From DASRLE01 sp963825315 (lineage in GTDB: Bacteria > Verrucomicrobiota > Verrucomicrobiia > Limisphaerales > Palsa-1400), in assembly GCA_963825315.1 (NCBI GenBank), contig CAWGST010000001.1:2790001-2854000 (forward strand): a stretch of DNA of 64,000 bases, read 5' to 3'. Both the position numbers and the translations under genes were made by a program. Shown in pieces: positions 1-8,343 of this stretch; the stretch's first letter is position 1, and each line of letters begins with the position of its first letter. Below the pieces are notes generated by a model. That model saw nothing but the letters and a program-made list of their open reading frames with translations. It did no database searches and was not told where the DNA came from.

Positions 1-2
1 TC

Positions 3-260
3 GGCCGCGATTGGTATTTGAAGGAGTTCAAGAACGCAGCCGAGGCCATTGATTACGGGGACCAATGCTGGTCCAAAGTCCTGGTGGGCTGGCGGCAATG
101 GCGCGACCAGGGCCTCACCCGGCATCGCAATTGGTGGCCTGACTGCTACCGGGCCGCCTGCTGGAGCGCGGGCATCGAACCCGATCCCAAAGCCCTCGCC
201 TTCTCCGCCACCTACGAACATGTCCGCGCTGATTTGAAGAACCTGTCGGCTTCGGGCTAA
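3..260 (+). CDS. C-terminal end of an unidentified protein (cut by window edge)
   Basis: The frame is open from base 3, so the gene begins outside the window; a TTG at 18 could be read as a start but the residues before it (GRDWYL) look like continuous protein. The visible 85 residues are rich in Trp and Arg and have no signal peptide or membrane segment. The stop lies about 15 bases before a likely promoter for the suf operon, so it is the last gene of an upstream unit. I do not recognise the family. Confidence 0.5.
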   Translation, partial: GRDWYLKEFKNAAEAIDYGDQCWSKVLVGWRQWRDQGLTRHRNWWPDCYRAACWSAGIEPDPKALAFSATYEHVRADLKNLSASG

Positions 261-275
261 TCCTCCCGACAAGCG

Positions 276-303
276 TTGACAACCGGCAACTCTGGTTTAT
301 GCT
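276..303 (+). promoter_or_regulatory. Candidate sigma-70 promoter of the suf operon
   Basis: A perfect TTGACA at 276-281 is followed after 16 bases by TATGCT at 298-303 (four of six consensus positions). It lies in the only gap before sufB. A start near 310 would leave a very short leader. No IscR-type or Fur-type operator was recognised. Confidence 0.4.
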
Positions 304-318
304 GGAAGTGGACTAAAT

Positions 319-1773
319 TTGTCCGATATGGATTCTACTACTGATACAATTGAGAGTTTTGTCAATTCGGAGTACAAATACGGCTTCGTCAGCGACATCG
401 AAACCGATTCTTTTGCGCCGGGATTGAATGAGGACGTCGTGCGCCGGATTTGGGGGAAAAAAGGGGAGCCGGATTTCATGCTGGACTGGCGTTTGAAGGC
501 CTTTCGCCATTGGCTGACCATGACGGAGCCGCATTGGCCCAATCTCCATTACCCGCCCATTGATTATCAGGCCTATATCTATTACGCCGCCGCCAAACCG
601 AAGAAAAAACTGGGGAGCCTGGACGAAGTGGACCCGGAAACGCGGGAGATGTTCGAAAAATTGGGCATCTCCTTGAATGAACAGAAGCGCCTCTCCGGCG
701 TGGCCGTGGATGCCATTCTGGACAGCGCTTCGGTGGCCACGACTTTCAGGGAGGAACTGGGGAGGCAGGGCATTATTTTTTGCTCGTTCAATGAGGCCGT
801 GAAAAATCATCCCGAACTGGTCAAGAAGTATTTGGGAACGGTCGTGCCGGCGAATGACAACTTTTTTGCGGCGCTGAACTCGGCGGTTTTCAGTGACGGT
901 TCGTTCTGCTACATCCCCAAAGGCGTGCGCTGCCCGATGGAGCTTTCGACCTATTTTCGCATCAACACCGCGGGCGCCGGGCAATTCGAGCGCACGCTGA
1001 TCGTCGCTGACGAGGGCAGTTCGGTCAGTTATTTGGAAGGCTGCACGGCCCCGATGCGCGACACCAACCAATTGCACGCCGCCGTGGTGGAGTTGATTGC
1101 GCTGGAGGACGCCAGCATCAAGTATTCCACCGTGCAAAATTGGTACCCGGGCGACAAGGAAGGCAAGGGCGGCATTTACAACTTTGTGACCAAGCGCGGC
1201 AAATGCGCCGGGCGCAATTCAAAGATTTCCTGGACGCAGGTGGAAACCGGTTCGGCCATCACCTGGAAATATCCCAGCGTGATGTTGCTGGGGGACAATT
1301 CGGTGGGGGAATTCTATTCGGTGGCCTTGACCAATCATCGCCAGCAGGCGGACACGGGAACCAAGATGGTCCACGCCGGCAAAAACACCTCGAGCACCAT
1401 CGTCTCCAAGGGCATCTCGGCCGGGCAGGGCAACAACAGCTATCGCGGCCAGGTCAAGATTCTCAAGAGCGCCGCCAACGCGCGCAATTACTCGCAGTGC
1501 GATTCGTTGCTGCTCGGCGACCGCTGTGGCGCCCATACTTTTCCTTACATCGAAGTGCGCAACAGCACGGCGACGGTCGAACATGAGGCCTCGACCTCAA
1601 AAATCGGCGAGGATCAAATCTTCTATTGCAATCAGCGCGGCATTGCCACGCAGGACGCCATTAATATGATTGTCAACGGCTATTGCAAGGAAGTATTCAA
1701 GCACCTGCCGATGGAATTTGCCGTCGAAGCCCAAAAGCTGCTGGGGGTAAGCCTCGAAGGCAGCGTCGGTTGA
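319..1773 (+). CDS. sufB: Fe-S cluster assembly scaffold protein SufB
   Basis: SufB is the scaffold subunit of the cytoplasmic SufBCD complex, on which Fe-S clusters are built with sulfur from SufS. The 484-residue product has the usual family length and beta-helix core, with the conserved stretch VPANDNFFAALNSAVFSDGS, the FCYIPKGVRCPMELSTYFRI block, and the C-terminal EHEASTSKIGEDQIFYCNQR region. The start could be TTG at 319, which has GGAAGTGG about 8 bases upstream, or ATG at 328; the first is used here. It is the first gene of an eight-gene operon and sufC follows after 73 bases. Identification is secure. Confidence 0.97.
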   Translation: MSDMDSTTDTIESFVNSEYKYGFVSDIETDSFAPGLNEDVVRRIWGKKGEPDFMLDWRLKAFRHWLTMTEPHWPNLHYPPIDYQAYIYYAAAKPKKKLGSLDEVDPETREMFEKLGISLNEQKRLSGVAVDAILDSASVATTFREELGRQGIIFCSFNEAVKNHPELVKKYLGTVVPANDNFFAALNSAVFSDGSFCYIPKGVRCPMELSTYFRINTAGAGQFERTLIVADEGSSVSYLEGCTAPMRDTNQLHAAVVELIALEDASIKYSTVQNWYPGDKEGKGGIYNFVTKRGKCAGRNSKISWTQVETGSAITWKYPSVMLLGDNSVGEFYSVALTNHRQQADTGTKMVHAGKNTSSTIVSKGISAGQGNNSYRGQVKILKSAANARNYSQCDSLLLGDRCGAHTFPYIEVRNSTATVEHEASTSKIGEDQIFYCNQRGIATQDAINMIVNGYCKEVFKHLPMEFAVEAQKLLGVSLEGSVG

Positions 1774-1803
1774 GCGGCGCGAACGGACAACCAACGGCGG
1801 ACC

Positions 1804-1830
1804 ATTAGGATTAACATTAAGATTAGGATT
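1804..1830 (+). repeat. Short ATTAGGATTAA/ATTAAGATTAGG repeat between sufB and sufC
   Basis: A run of ATTAGGAT and ATTAAGAT units fills the sufB-sufC gap. Related units occur at 36779-36832 and as a palindrome at 63440-63457, so it is a dispersed low-complexity repeat of this genome rather than a gene-specific signal. Confidence 0.6.
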
Positions 1831-1846
1831 CAACACAGAAAGAGAC

Positions 1847-2611
1847 ATGCTGGAAATTCGTAATTTATGCGCGGGGGTGGAGGGCAATCCCATTTTAAAA
1901 AACCTCAATTTGCAGGTCAAGGCCGGGGAGGTCCATGCCATCATGGGCCCCAATGGCAGCGGCAAGAGCACCCTGGCCCAGGTGCTGGCCGGCCGGAGCG
2001 ATTATGAAGTGACGGGCGGCGCGGTGGTCTTCAATGGCGCCGACCTCCTGGAAATGAAGCCGGAGGACCGGGCGCGGGCCGGCCTCTTCCTGGCCTTCCA
2101 ATACCCGGTGGAAATCCCCGGCGTCAACAGCACCTCCTTTTTGAAGGCCGCGCTGAACGAATGCCGCAAGGCGCGCGGCCTGGAAGAGCTGGATGCGGTG
2201 GAGTTTCTCGCCCTAGTCAAGAAGAAAACCAAGCTGCTCGAGCTGGACCCGGCGCTGCTCAACCGGTCGGTCAACGAAGGTTTTTCCGGCGGGGAAAAAA
2301 AACGCAATGAAATTTTTCAAATGGCCGTGCTCGAACCCAGGCTGGCCATCCTGGATGAAACCGATTCCGGCCTGGATATTGACGCGTTGAAAGTGGTGGC
2401 CGGCGGAGTGAACAAATTGCGGCGGCCGGACAACGCCACCCTGGTCATCACCCACTACCAGCGGCTGTTGAATTATATCGTGCCGGACATCGTGCATGTC
2501 CTGATGCAGGGGCGCATCGTCAAGACGGGCGGCAAGGAACTGGCCCTGGAATTGGAAGCGCGCGGTTACGATTGGTTACTGGAAACCGCCGCCTCGAACG
2601 GCAAGCCATGA
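1847..2611 (+). CDS. sufC: Fe-S cluster assembly ATPase SufC
   Basis: SufC is the ABC-type ATPase of SufBCD; ATP hydrolysis drives the conformational change needed for cluster assembly. It is cytoplasmic and has no membrane partner. The 254-residue product shows Walker A (GPNGSGKST, about residues 34-42), the SufC-type signature FSGGEKKRNEIFQ, Walker B (LAILDETDSGLD) and the switch His in VITHYQR. ATG at 1847 is preceded by AGAAAGAGA. The stop codon overlaps the sufD start (ATGA), which implies translational coupling. Confidence 0.97.
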   Translation: MLEIRNLCAGVEGNPILKNLNLQVKAGEVHAIMGPNGSGKSTLAQVLAGRSDYEVTGGAVVFNGADLLEMKPEDRARAGLFLAFQYPVEIPGVNSTSFLKAALNECRKARGLEELDAVEFLALVKKKTKLLELDPALLNRSVNEGFSGGEKKRNEIFQMAVLEPRLAILDETDSGLDIDALKVVAGGVNKLRRPDNATLVITHYQRLLNYIVPDIVHVLMQGRIVKTGGKELALELEARGYDWLLETAASNGKP

Positions 2612-3986
2612 TTGACACTTTGACACAACGCCAGGCAGGCCCGGCGCCGGAACGCGCCGGCGTCATTCCCTCCGCTTCGGACCGGCAGCGCGTGCAGGTT
2701 TTGCTTGACTCATTTGCCAAGGCGGATGCAGACGGCTTTCCGCCCTGGTTGCGGACCATTCGCGGCGCGGCGCGGGCGCGGGCGGCCCAGATTGGTTTTC
2801 CCACCACGCGGCAGGAAGAGTGGAAATTCACGAACATGGCCCCGGTGTTGCAACTGCCCCTCCACCCCGCCGAAAACTTGAGTGCCAAGATCACCCGCCA
2901 GGACATCGCGCGCTTTACTTTCGGACTGGACGCCCACCGGCTCGTATTTGTAGATGGACATTTTTGCGCGAACCTTTGCTCGCTGCCCGAAGAAGGCAAT
3001 GATCTGCAATTGGGTAATCTGCTGGGGCAATTGGCGCGCCATTCCCCCGAAGTGGAAATGAACCTGGCCCGGCACGCCCATTCTGACGCGAACTTTTTCA
3101 CGGCGCTCAACACCGCCTTTTTTCAGGATGGCGCCTTTGTCTCCATCGCGGCGGGCAAAACAGCCGCCAAGCCGGTTCATCTGCTCTTCATCGGCGCGTC
3201 GGGGCAGCCCGGGGCAACCGCCCTGTCGCGCAATCTCATCCTGGCGCAACGCGGCGCCCGGCTCCAGGTCATCGAATCCCATGTCAGCCTTTCGGACACG
3301 GCGCGGGTCACGAACACAGTGACGGAATTGGCCCTCGGGCCGGGGCCCGCGTGGAACATTGCAAGGTGCAGCAGGAGAGCGGGCGCGCCTTTCACATCGC
3401 CGCCATTCAAGCCGTGCAGGCCGGGGACAGCCGGTGGACCTCGCATTCCATCGCCACCGGGTCGCGGCTGGCCCGCAACCAGATTCAAACGCTTCTCAAC
3501 GCCGAAGGCGCCGAGGCCATTCTCAACGGCCTCTATTTGGGCGATGCCGAACAATTGATTGACCATCATACCGTGGTGGATCACGCCAGGGCGCATTGCG
3601 AAAGCCACGAATTTTATCACGGCATCCTGGCCGGCCGCGCCCACGGCGTCTTCAACGGGAAAATTTTTGTCCGGCAGGACGCGCAAAAAACCAACGCCAA
3701 ACAGACCAACCGCAATTTGCTCTTGTCCGACAACGCGGTGATTGACACCAAGCCGCAATTGGAGATTTTTGCCGATGACGTCAAATGCACCCACGGGGCG
3801 GTCGTCGGGCAATTGAGTGACGAGGCGGTTTTTTACCTGCGCTCGCGCGGCATTGGCGTGGAGCACGCCCGGCGGATGTTGATTCAGGCCTTTGCCAGCG
3901 ATGTGATAGAACGCATCGGCATCGAGCCGGTGCGGACGCGGTTGGAGCAGATGCTTGCGGAAAGGTTCGATCCGGCCGAAGCATAG
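2608..3986 (+). CDS. sufD: Fe-S cluster assembly protein SufD, apparent one-base frameshift
   Basis: SufD pairs with SufB in the SufBC2D scaffold and helps acquire iron. The N-terminal part reads from ATG 2608 to about 3345 and includes LVFVDGHFCANL and DANFFTALNTAFFQDGAF. The C-terminal part (VEHCKVQQESGRAFHIAAIQ to FDPAEA) continues in the frame that re-reads base 3345. Adding one G to the G run at 3342-3345 gives the expected GPGARVEHCKVQ and a protein of about 460 residues, the normal size. Because the flanking frame is intact and the gene is embedded in an otherwise perfect operon, a sequencing or assembly deletion in the G run is as likely as a real mutation. No slippery heptamer typical of programmed shifting is present. 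Confidence 0.9.
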
Positions 3987-4010
3987 CGGGAGATTGGAAC
4001 AGGACGCTTT

Positions 4011-4460
4011 ATGTCCGACGAATTGAGCGAACTTTATCAGCAGGTGATCCTGGATCACAGCCGCAAGCCGCGCCATTTCCACGCCTTGCCGGCCGCCAAC
4101 CGCAGCGCGGAAGGGAACAATCCCTTTTGCGGCGATCATTTTACCGTCTTCCTCAAGCTGGAGGGCGGCGTCATCCAGGACATCAGCTTTCTCGGTTCGG
4201 GCTGTGCCATTTCCAAGGCCTCCGCCTCCATGATGACCGATCTCCTCAAAGGCAAAACCGTGGCGGAAGCCGAAAAACTGTTCGCGCAATATCAGGAAAT
4301 GGTGATGACAGGCCCGGCCGACGAGGAGGCCTTGGGCAAACTTTGCGCCTTCGCCGGCGTGCGCCGTTTTCCCATGCGCGTCAAATGCGCCCTCTTGCCC
4401 TGGCACGCCTTGATGGCCGGATTGAAGGGCCAGGCCGTGGTTTCGACGGAGGAAAAGTAA
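4011..4460 (+). CDS. sufU: SufU-type Fe-S scaffold / sulfur transfer protein
   Basis: SufU-family proteins accept persulfide sulfur from SufS by zinc-dependent exchange. The 149-residue product has the three cysteines in the expected contexts: NPFCGDHF, GSGCAISKASAS, and VKCALLPWH. The longer spacing between the second and third cysteines separates SufU from IscU. An AGGA lies seven bases before ATG 4011. The gene sits 24 bases after sufD, with sufT following directly. A second, IscU-like scaffold occurs at the end of the same operon, so the two probably have different roles. Confidence 0.93.
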   Translation: MSDELSELYQQVILDHSRKPRHFHALPAANRSAEGNNPFCGDHFTVFLKLEGGVIQDISFLGSGCAISKASASMMTDLLKGKTVAEAEKLFAQYQEMVMTGPADEEALGKLCAFAGVRRFPMRVKCALLPWHALMAGLKGQAVVSTEEK

Positions 4461-4464
4461 AAGC

Positions 4465-5028
4465 GTGAACGATGAAATCCTATTAACGCGCAACTGCGAA
4501 GCAGTGCTGATCCCCGCCGGCACGAAGGTCACCCTGCAAGCCGGGGAACCGGTCCTCATCACCCAGGCCCTGGGCGGTAGTTACACCGTGGTCATTAACG
4601 GCAACATGGCCCGCATTGAAGCCCGTGACGCCGATGCGCTCGGACAGGCGCCCGCGCCCGTTTCTCCGTCCGCCTCGTCTGACCAGTCCGCCTCGTCCGA
4701 CTCGTCCGAGCCGACAGTCAACGAGGAACAAGTTCTGGCGCAATTGCGCACCTGTTACGATCCGGAGATACCGGTCAACATCGTGGACTTGGGGCTGGTT
4801 TATGATTTGCAAATCCTGCCCCTGCCCGCCGGCGGAAATCGCGTCGAAGTCAAGATGACTTTGACCGCGCCCGGCTGCGGCATGGGGCCGATCTTGCAGC
4901 AGGACGTCGAGGCCAAAGTGTCCGCCATTCCCGGGGTCAAGGAAGCGGCGGTTTTCCTGGTTTGGGACCCGCCTTGGAACCGGGACATGCTCTCCGATGC
5001 GGCCAAACTTCAACTGGGGATGATGTGA
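4465..5028 (+). CDS. sufT: SufT, MIP18/DUF59-family Fe-S maturation factor
   Basis: SufT acts in Fe-S protein maturation. The 187-residue protein has an N-terminal beta-rich part (LTRNCEAVLIPAGTKVTL), a Ser/Asp-rich linker around residues 65-85, and a C-terminal MIP18 domain with DPEIPVNIVDLGLVYDL and the signature TAPGCGMGP. The start is GTG 4465, four bases after the sufU stop. Its stop overlaps the GTG start of sufS, so the order U-T-S is tightly coupled. Confidence 0.9.
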   Translation: MNDEILLTRNCEAVLIPAGTKVTLQAGEPVLITQALGGSYTVVINGNMARIEARDADALGQAPAPVSPSASSDQSASSDSSEPTVNEEQVLAQLRTCYDPEIPVNIVDLGLVYDLQILPLPAGGNRVEVKMTLTAPGCGMGPILQQDVEAKVSAIPGVKEAAVFLVWDPPWNRDMLSDAAKLQLGMM

Positions 5029-6281
5029 CCACGCCGCCCTCAGTTCAGCCCGCCATTTTCAACATGGAATCCTTGCGCAAGGATTTTCCCATCCTCGACC
5101 AGCAGGTGCATGGCCATCCCCTGGTTTATCTGGACAACGCCGCCACTTCGCAAAAGCCCCGCGCCGTCATCGAGGCCCTGAGCCGGTTCTACGAGAATGA
5201 CAACGCCAATGTGCATCGCGGCATTCACGAGTTGAGCCGCCGGGCCACGGTGGCTTTCGAAGCGGCCCGCGACCGCGCCGCCCGGTTCATCCATGCCCGC
5301 CAGCCCTCGGAAATTATTTTTACGCGCGGCACAACCGAAGGCATCAACCTGCTCGCCCACACCTGGGGCGCGAACAACCTCAAATCCGGCGACACCATCC
5401 TGCTGACCGAAATGGAGCATCACAGCAACATTGTCCCCTGGCAGTTGCTGGCGGGCCGCACCGGCGCAAAGCTGGCCTATCTTCCCGTGACCGGCGATGA
5501 CGGGCTTTTGGACTTAAGCCGCCTGGACGGCCGGCTCAATGACAGCAGTGTCAAACTATTTGCCTTCACCCACGTTTCCAACACCATGGGCACGGTTAAT
5601 CCCGCGGCCGATTTGTGCGCCAGGGCCAGGCGCCGCAACATCGTCACCCTGGTGGACGCCGCCCAAAGCGCCGGGCATCGCCCGGTGGATGTGCAGGAAA
5701 TCGGTTGCGATTTCATGGCCTTCTCCGGCCACAAATTGTGCGGGCCGACCGGCATCGGCGTGCTTTATGGCCGGCGCGAATTGCTGGACGACATGCCCCC
5801 CTTCCAGGGCGGCGGCGACATGATTGCCAGCGTGGATTATTTTGCCAGCACCTGGAAGGACGCCCCCCACAAATTCGAGGCCGGCACGCCGGATTTCGCG
5901 GGCGCGGTCGGCTTGCATGCGGCGATGGATTATCTGGCCGCGATCGGTTGCGATAAAATCGCGCGTCACGACCAGGAACTTTCCGCCTATGCTTATGAGC
6001 AGCTCTCGCGCCTGCGCGGCATCCGGCTCTTTGGGCCCAAGAAAGAGCGCTCCGGCGTGGTCAGTTTTCTTTTACACAACGTCCACGCCCATGATGTTGT
6101 CACCGTGGCCGACCAGCTTGGGGTTGCCTTGCGGGGTGGCCATCACTGCAACCAGCCTTTGATGAAAAGGTTGGGGGTGGAATCCACGGCGCGGGCTAGT
6201 TTTTATTTTTACAACACCGCCGCCGAGGTGGACCGGTTGTTTGAAGTGCTGACGGAAATCCGGAGGTTTTTCGGGCCATGA
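5025..6281 (+). CDS. sufS: Cysteine desulfurase SufS (class II, PLP-dependent)
   Basis: SufS removes sulfur from L-cysteine as a protein persulfide and supplies it to SufU. The product has YLDNAATSQKP near the N terminus, TEMEHHSNIVPWQ, the PLP-binding region VDAAQSAGH, the Schiff-base lysine in SGHKLCGPTGIGV, and the active-site cysteine in RGGHHCNQPLM. GTG 5025 overlaps the sufT stop and gives 418 residues; an ATG at 5064 is the alternative. The 3' end overlaps the next gene by four bases. Confidence 0.95.
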   Translation: MTTPPSVQPAIFNMESLRKDFPILDQQVHGHPLVYLDNAATSQKPRAVIEALSRFYENDNANVHRGIHELSRRATVAFEAARDRAARFIHARQPSEIIFTRGTTEGINLLAHTWGANNLKSGDTILLTEMEHHSNIVPWQLLAGRTGAKLAYLPVTGDDGLLDLSRLDGRLNDSSVKLFAFTHVSNTMGTVNPAADLCARARRRNIVTLVDAAQSAGHRPVDVQEIGCDFMAFSGHKLCGPTGIGVLYGRRELLDDMPPFQGGGDMIASVDYFASTWKDAPHKFEAGTPDFAGAVGLHAAMDYLAAIGCDKIARHDQELSAYAYEQLSRLRGIRLFGPKKERSGVVSFLLHNVHAHDVVTVADQLGVALRGGHHCNQPLMKRLGVESTARASFYFYNTAAEVDRLFEVLTEIRRFFGP

Positions 6282-6823
6282 CCGGTTTAATCCATCCGCA
6301 AAACGCCATGAAACGCGTCCTGGAAGTTTTCCCGGGCGCGCAACGCGCCTTGTTCCGGCATTACCATATCGGCGGCTGCGCCAGTTGCGCCTTTCAGCCG
6401 GACGAAACCCTGGAGGCGTTGTGCGCCCGCAACAGCTTGAACGTGGCCGAAGTGATCCAACAGATCGAGACCAGCCACCAGCAGGACCTCGAATTGGAAA
6501 TCGCCCCCGCTGAACTGGCCCAACTCATCCGGGCGGGCGGTGTCCGCATGGTGGACATCCGCAGCCGGGAGGAATTTGAAACCACCCATATCGAGCCGGC
6601 CGTCTTGTTGTCGCAACCGGTCATGCAGGATATTCTGGCCCATTGGCCGCGGACCGAATTGATCGTGCTCTACGATCATCGCGGACACAAAAGCCTCGAC
6701 GCCGCCGCCTATTTTACCGGGCAGGGCTTCCGCAAGGTGCGCTGCCTGCGCGGCGGGATTGACGCCTGGTCGCGCGAGGTGGACGGCAAAATCCCCCGCT
6801 ACCGCGTGGAGCTTTCGGCGTGA
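6278..6823 (+). CDS. DUF1858-like plus rhodanese-like protein lacking the catalytic cysteine
   Basis: The 181-residue protein has two parts. Residues 1-65 resemble DUF1858-type domains, with a Cys pair in HIGGCASCAF. Residues 75-175 form a rhodanese-like domain (VRMVDIRSREEFETTHIEPA; RCLRGGIDAW). Active rhodaneses carry Cys at the start of the C-x-x-G-x-R/K-S loop; here the loop is LYDHRGHKS, with Asp in the Cys position, so persulfide transfer by this site is not expected. It overlaps sufS and the following scaffold gene by four bases each, so a sulfur-binding or regulatory role within cluster assembly is a reasonable inference. Confidence 0.8.
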   Translation: MTGLIHPQNAMKRVLEVFPGAQRALFRHYHIGGCASCAFQPDETLEALCARNSLNVAEVIQQIETSHQQDLELEIAPAELAQLIRAGGVRMVDIRSREEFETTHIEPAVLLSQPVMQDILAHWPRTELIVLYDHRGHKSLDAAAYFTGQGFRKVRCLRGGIDAWSREVDGKIPRYRVELSA

Positions 6824-7323
6824 AGACAAACGACGATTATCAACAGCGGATCGAGCAAGCCTTGCGCGACCCGAAGAATCTGGGCGAACTGGAGGGGGCC
6901 GACGCCGTCGGCACGGCGGGCAGCGCGGCCTGCGGGGACATGATCCGGCTCTGGATCAAATTCAAGGAGCAAGCGGGCAAAAAAGTGGTTGACAAGGCCA
7001 CCTTTCAAAGTTTCGGCTGCGAGACCGCCATTGCCGTGGCCAGCCTGGCCACGGAAATGATCCGGGGAAAAACGGCGGAGGAAGTCCTGGCCCTGTCCGC
7101 CGATGAGCTGGCGCCCGGGCTGGGGCCGCTCCCTCCGGTCAAAATCCATTGCACACAACTGGTCGAAAGCGCCCTGCGCTCCGCCCTGCGGCCGCAATCC
7201 GCGCCCGCGCCCGGCCTTGCGCCAACCACCGCCGCTGGTTTGCTTGACAACTTCGCCCAATCCGGCGCGCCCTCTGGAAAATTAAAAATCATCCTGCTGG
7301 ACGAAGACAAAAATCTTTCCTGA
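6820..7323 (+). CDS. IscU/NifU-N-type Fe-S scaffold protein
   Basis: A second U-type scaffold ends the operon. The three ligand cysteines are in IscU-like settings: GSAACGDMIRLW, FQSFGCETAIAVAS, and VKIHCTQLVESAL. The length is 167 residues, with about 35 extra C-terminal residues that end DEDKNLS. GTG 6820 overlaps the previous stop. Having a SufU and an IscU-type protein in one suf operon is unusual; this one may be an assembly scaffold while SufU shuttles sulfur. Family assignment is firm, role is inferred. Confidence 0.88.
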   Translation: MKTNDDYQQRIEQALRDPKNLGELEGADAVGTAGSAACGDMIRLWIKFKEQAGKKVVDKATFQSFGCETAIAVASLATEMIRGKTAEEVLALSADELAPGLGPLPPVKIHCTQLVESALRSALRPQSAPAPGLAPTTAAGLLDNFAQSGAPSGKLKIILLDEDKNLS

Positions 7324-7408
7324 TTTGCTCCGCCAGGGTCCATTGCCAGGGCGCTTGATATTTTGATTGTTTTTTGGATTATTCTTCCTTGACAAACAGC
7401 GTCAATTA

Positions 7409-7457
7409 AAATATGCTTCGCCCGCATTGAAAGCCACAATGCGGGCGAAGCATATTT
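7409..7457. terminator. 21-bp perfect inverted repeat between suf operon and msrB
   Basis: Arms at 7409-7429 and 7437-7457 (AAATATGCTTCGCCCGCATT and its complement) are perfectly complementary over 21 bases with a seven-base loop. It lies 86 bases after the last suf gene and 90 bases after the end of convergent msrB, so it suits a bidirectional terminator. There is no long T run. A TTGACA with TATGCT 17 bases later overlaps its left edge, so a short transcript is not excluded. Confidence 0.6.
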
Positions 7458-7546
7458 GGCTTTCAGCAAAGAATTTGTGCCTTCTGAGTATTTGCGGCGG
7501 AATTTAATGCGTCTGCCCGGCCGAATGGCGCCCAAGGCTGCGCGGT

Positions 7547-8143
7547 TCAACGATGCGTGGCATCCTTCAGGCTTTTGTTTTCCGTGAAGGTCAAAGAGGC
7601 GGAATTCACACAATAGCGCACCCCGGTCGGGGGCGGGCCATCCTCGAAAACATGGCCCAGGTGCGCGTCGCAGCGCGCGCACAGAATCTCCACCCGTTGC
7701 ATGCCGAGGCTGTTGTCAATATGGGTGATGACGTTCTCCCGGGCCACCGGCGTAAAGAAACTCGGCCAGCCCGTGCGCGAATTAAATTTGGCCTCGGACG
7801 TGAACAATGGCAACCCGCAACAGACGCAGGAATAGACCCCGGGCTTGTGTTGATCGAGCAACGTGCCGCAAAAAGCCGGTTCCGTCCCTTTGCCGCGCGC
7901 GATGCGATATTGCTCCGCCGTCAACTGCTTGCGCCATTCCTCGTCCGTTTTGACCACCTTGGGCGTTGAAATTAACCGGCCCGGCCGCCCATCGCCGTCT
8001 AACAAACGTATTTGAACCATAACGATTTGATTAGTGTTCGTGGTATTTGCGGGGGCCTGGGTCACCGGCTGTGCTCCGCACCCAGCCGTCAGCCCCAACA
8101 ACGCGCCGCACAAAATGGAATTAAAAGCAATCATGGGCCTCAT
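7547..8143 (-). CDS. msrB: Peptide-methionine (R)-S-oxide reductase MsrB, lipoprotein form
   Basis: MsrB reduces the R form of methionine sulfoxide in proteins. The 198-residue product starts at ATG 8143 (GAGGGG just upstream) and has a lipoprotein signal ending GLTAGC, so the enzyme is probably anchored outside the cytoplasmic membrane. The core shows the two zinc Cys pairs (SCVCC and CARCD), the substrate motif RTGWPSF, GHVFEDGPPPTGVRYC with the catalytic Cys, and NSASLTF. It converges on the suf operon across a strong hairpin. The frame is open further upstream, but that stretch contains a dispersed repeat and is not coding. Confidence 0.93.
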   Translation of the reverse strand: MRPMIAFNSILCGALLGLTAGCGAQPVTQAPANTTNTNQIVMVQIRLLDGDGRPGRLISTPKVVKTDEEWRKQLTAEQYRIARGKGTEPAFCGTLLDQHKPGVYSCVCCGLPLFTSEAKFNSRTGWPSFFTPVARENVITHIDNSLGMQRVEILCARCDAHLGHVFEDGPPPTGVRYCVNSASLTFTENKSLKDATHR

Positions 8144-8200
8144 TCTACCCCTCGTCAATGCTTTTTCAAGCCGCCCGCCATATTCCGCGCCTGCGCTACG

Positions 8201-8251
8201 AAGCGCGAAGCGTCCCGGAGTGCGCCAGTCCTCTGGCGCTTTGGGATTGGT
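8201..8251 (+). repeat. 51-bp dispersed repeat, copy 1
   Basis: This copy starts AAGCGCGAAGCGTCCCGGAG and contains a 7-bp stem (GCGCCAG/CTGGCGC) with a TCCT loop. An identical 51-bp copy lies at 10552-10602 in the same orientation, and about 25 further bases are similar. The two copies bracket the glycoside hydrolase gene. Confidence 0.85.
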
Positions 8252-8343
8252 CCAAGCTTTTTCAAGCCGATCCAAAGATGGGTACTGCTCCCCGGCATGT
8301 GCCATTGAACATTCATTCCACCTGGATTATATTGTTTGGGATT

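Noticed and set aside
313..1137. Long open frame antisense to sufB
   Set aside because: It has no recognisable domain and lies wholly under a highly conserved gene; long antisense frames are expected at this GC content. The same applies to antisense frames at 3177-4562, 34414-35862 and 40991-42835.
3331..3360. Programmed -1 frameshift in sufD
   Set aside because: The site lacks an X XXY YYZ heptamer and sufD genes are not known to use frameshifting; a base loss in the G run is simpler.
8158..8343. N-terminal extension of the glycoside hydrolase to 8158
   Set aside because: This stretch contains the 51-bp dispersed repeat, and the signal peptide begins only at 8344.
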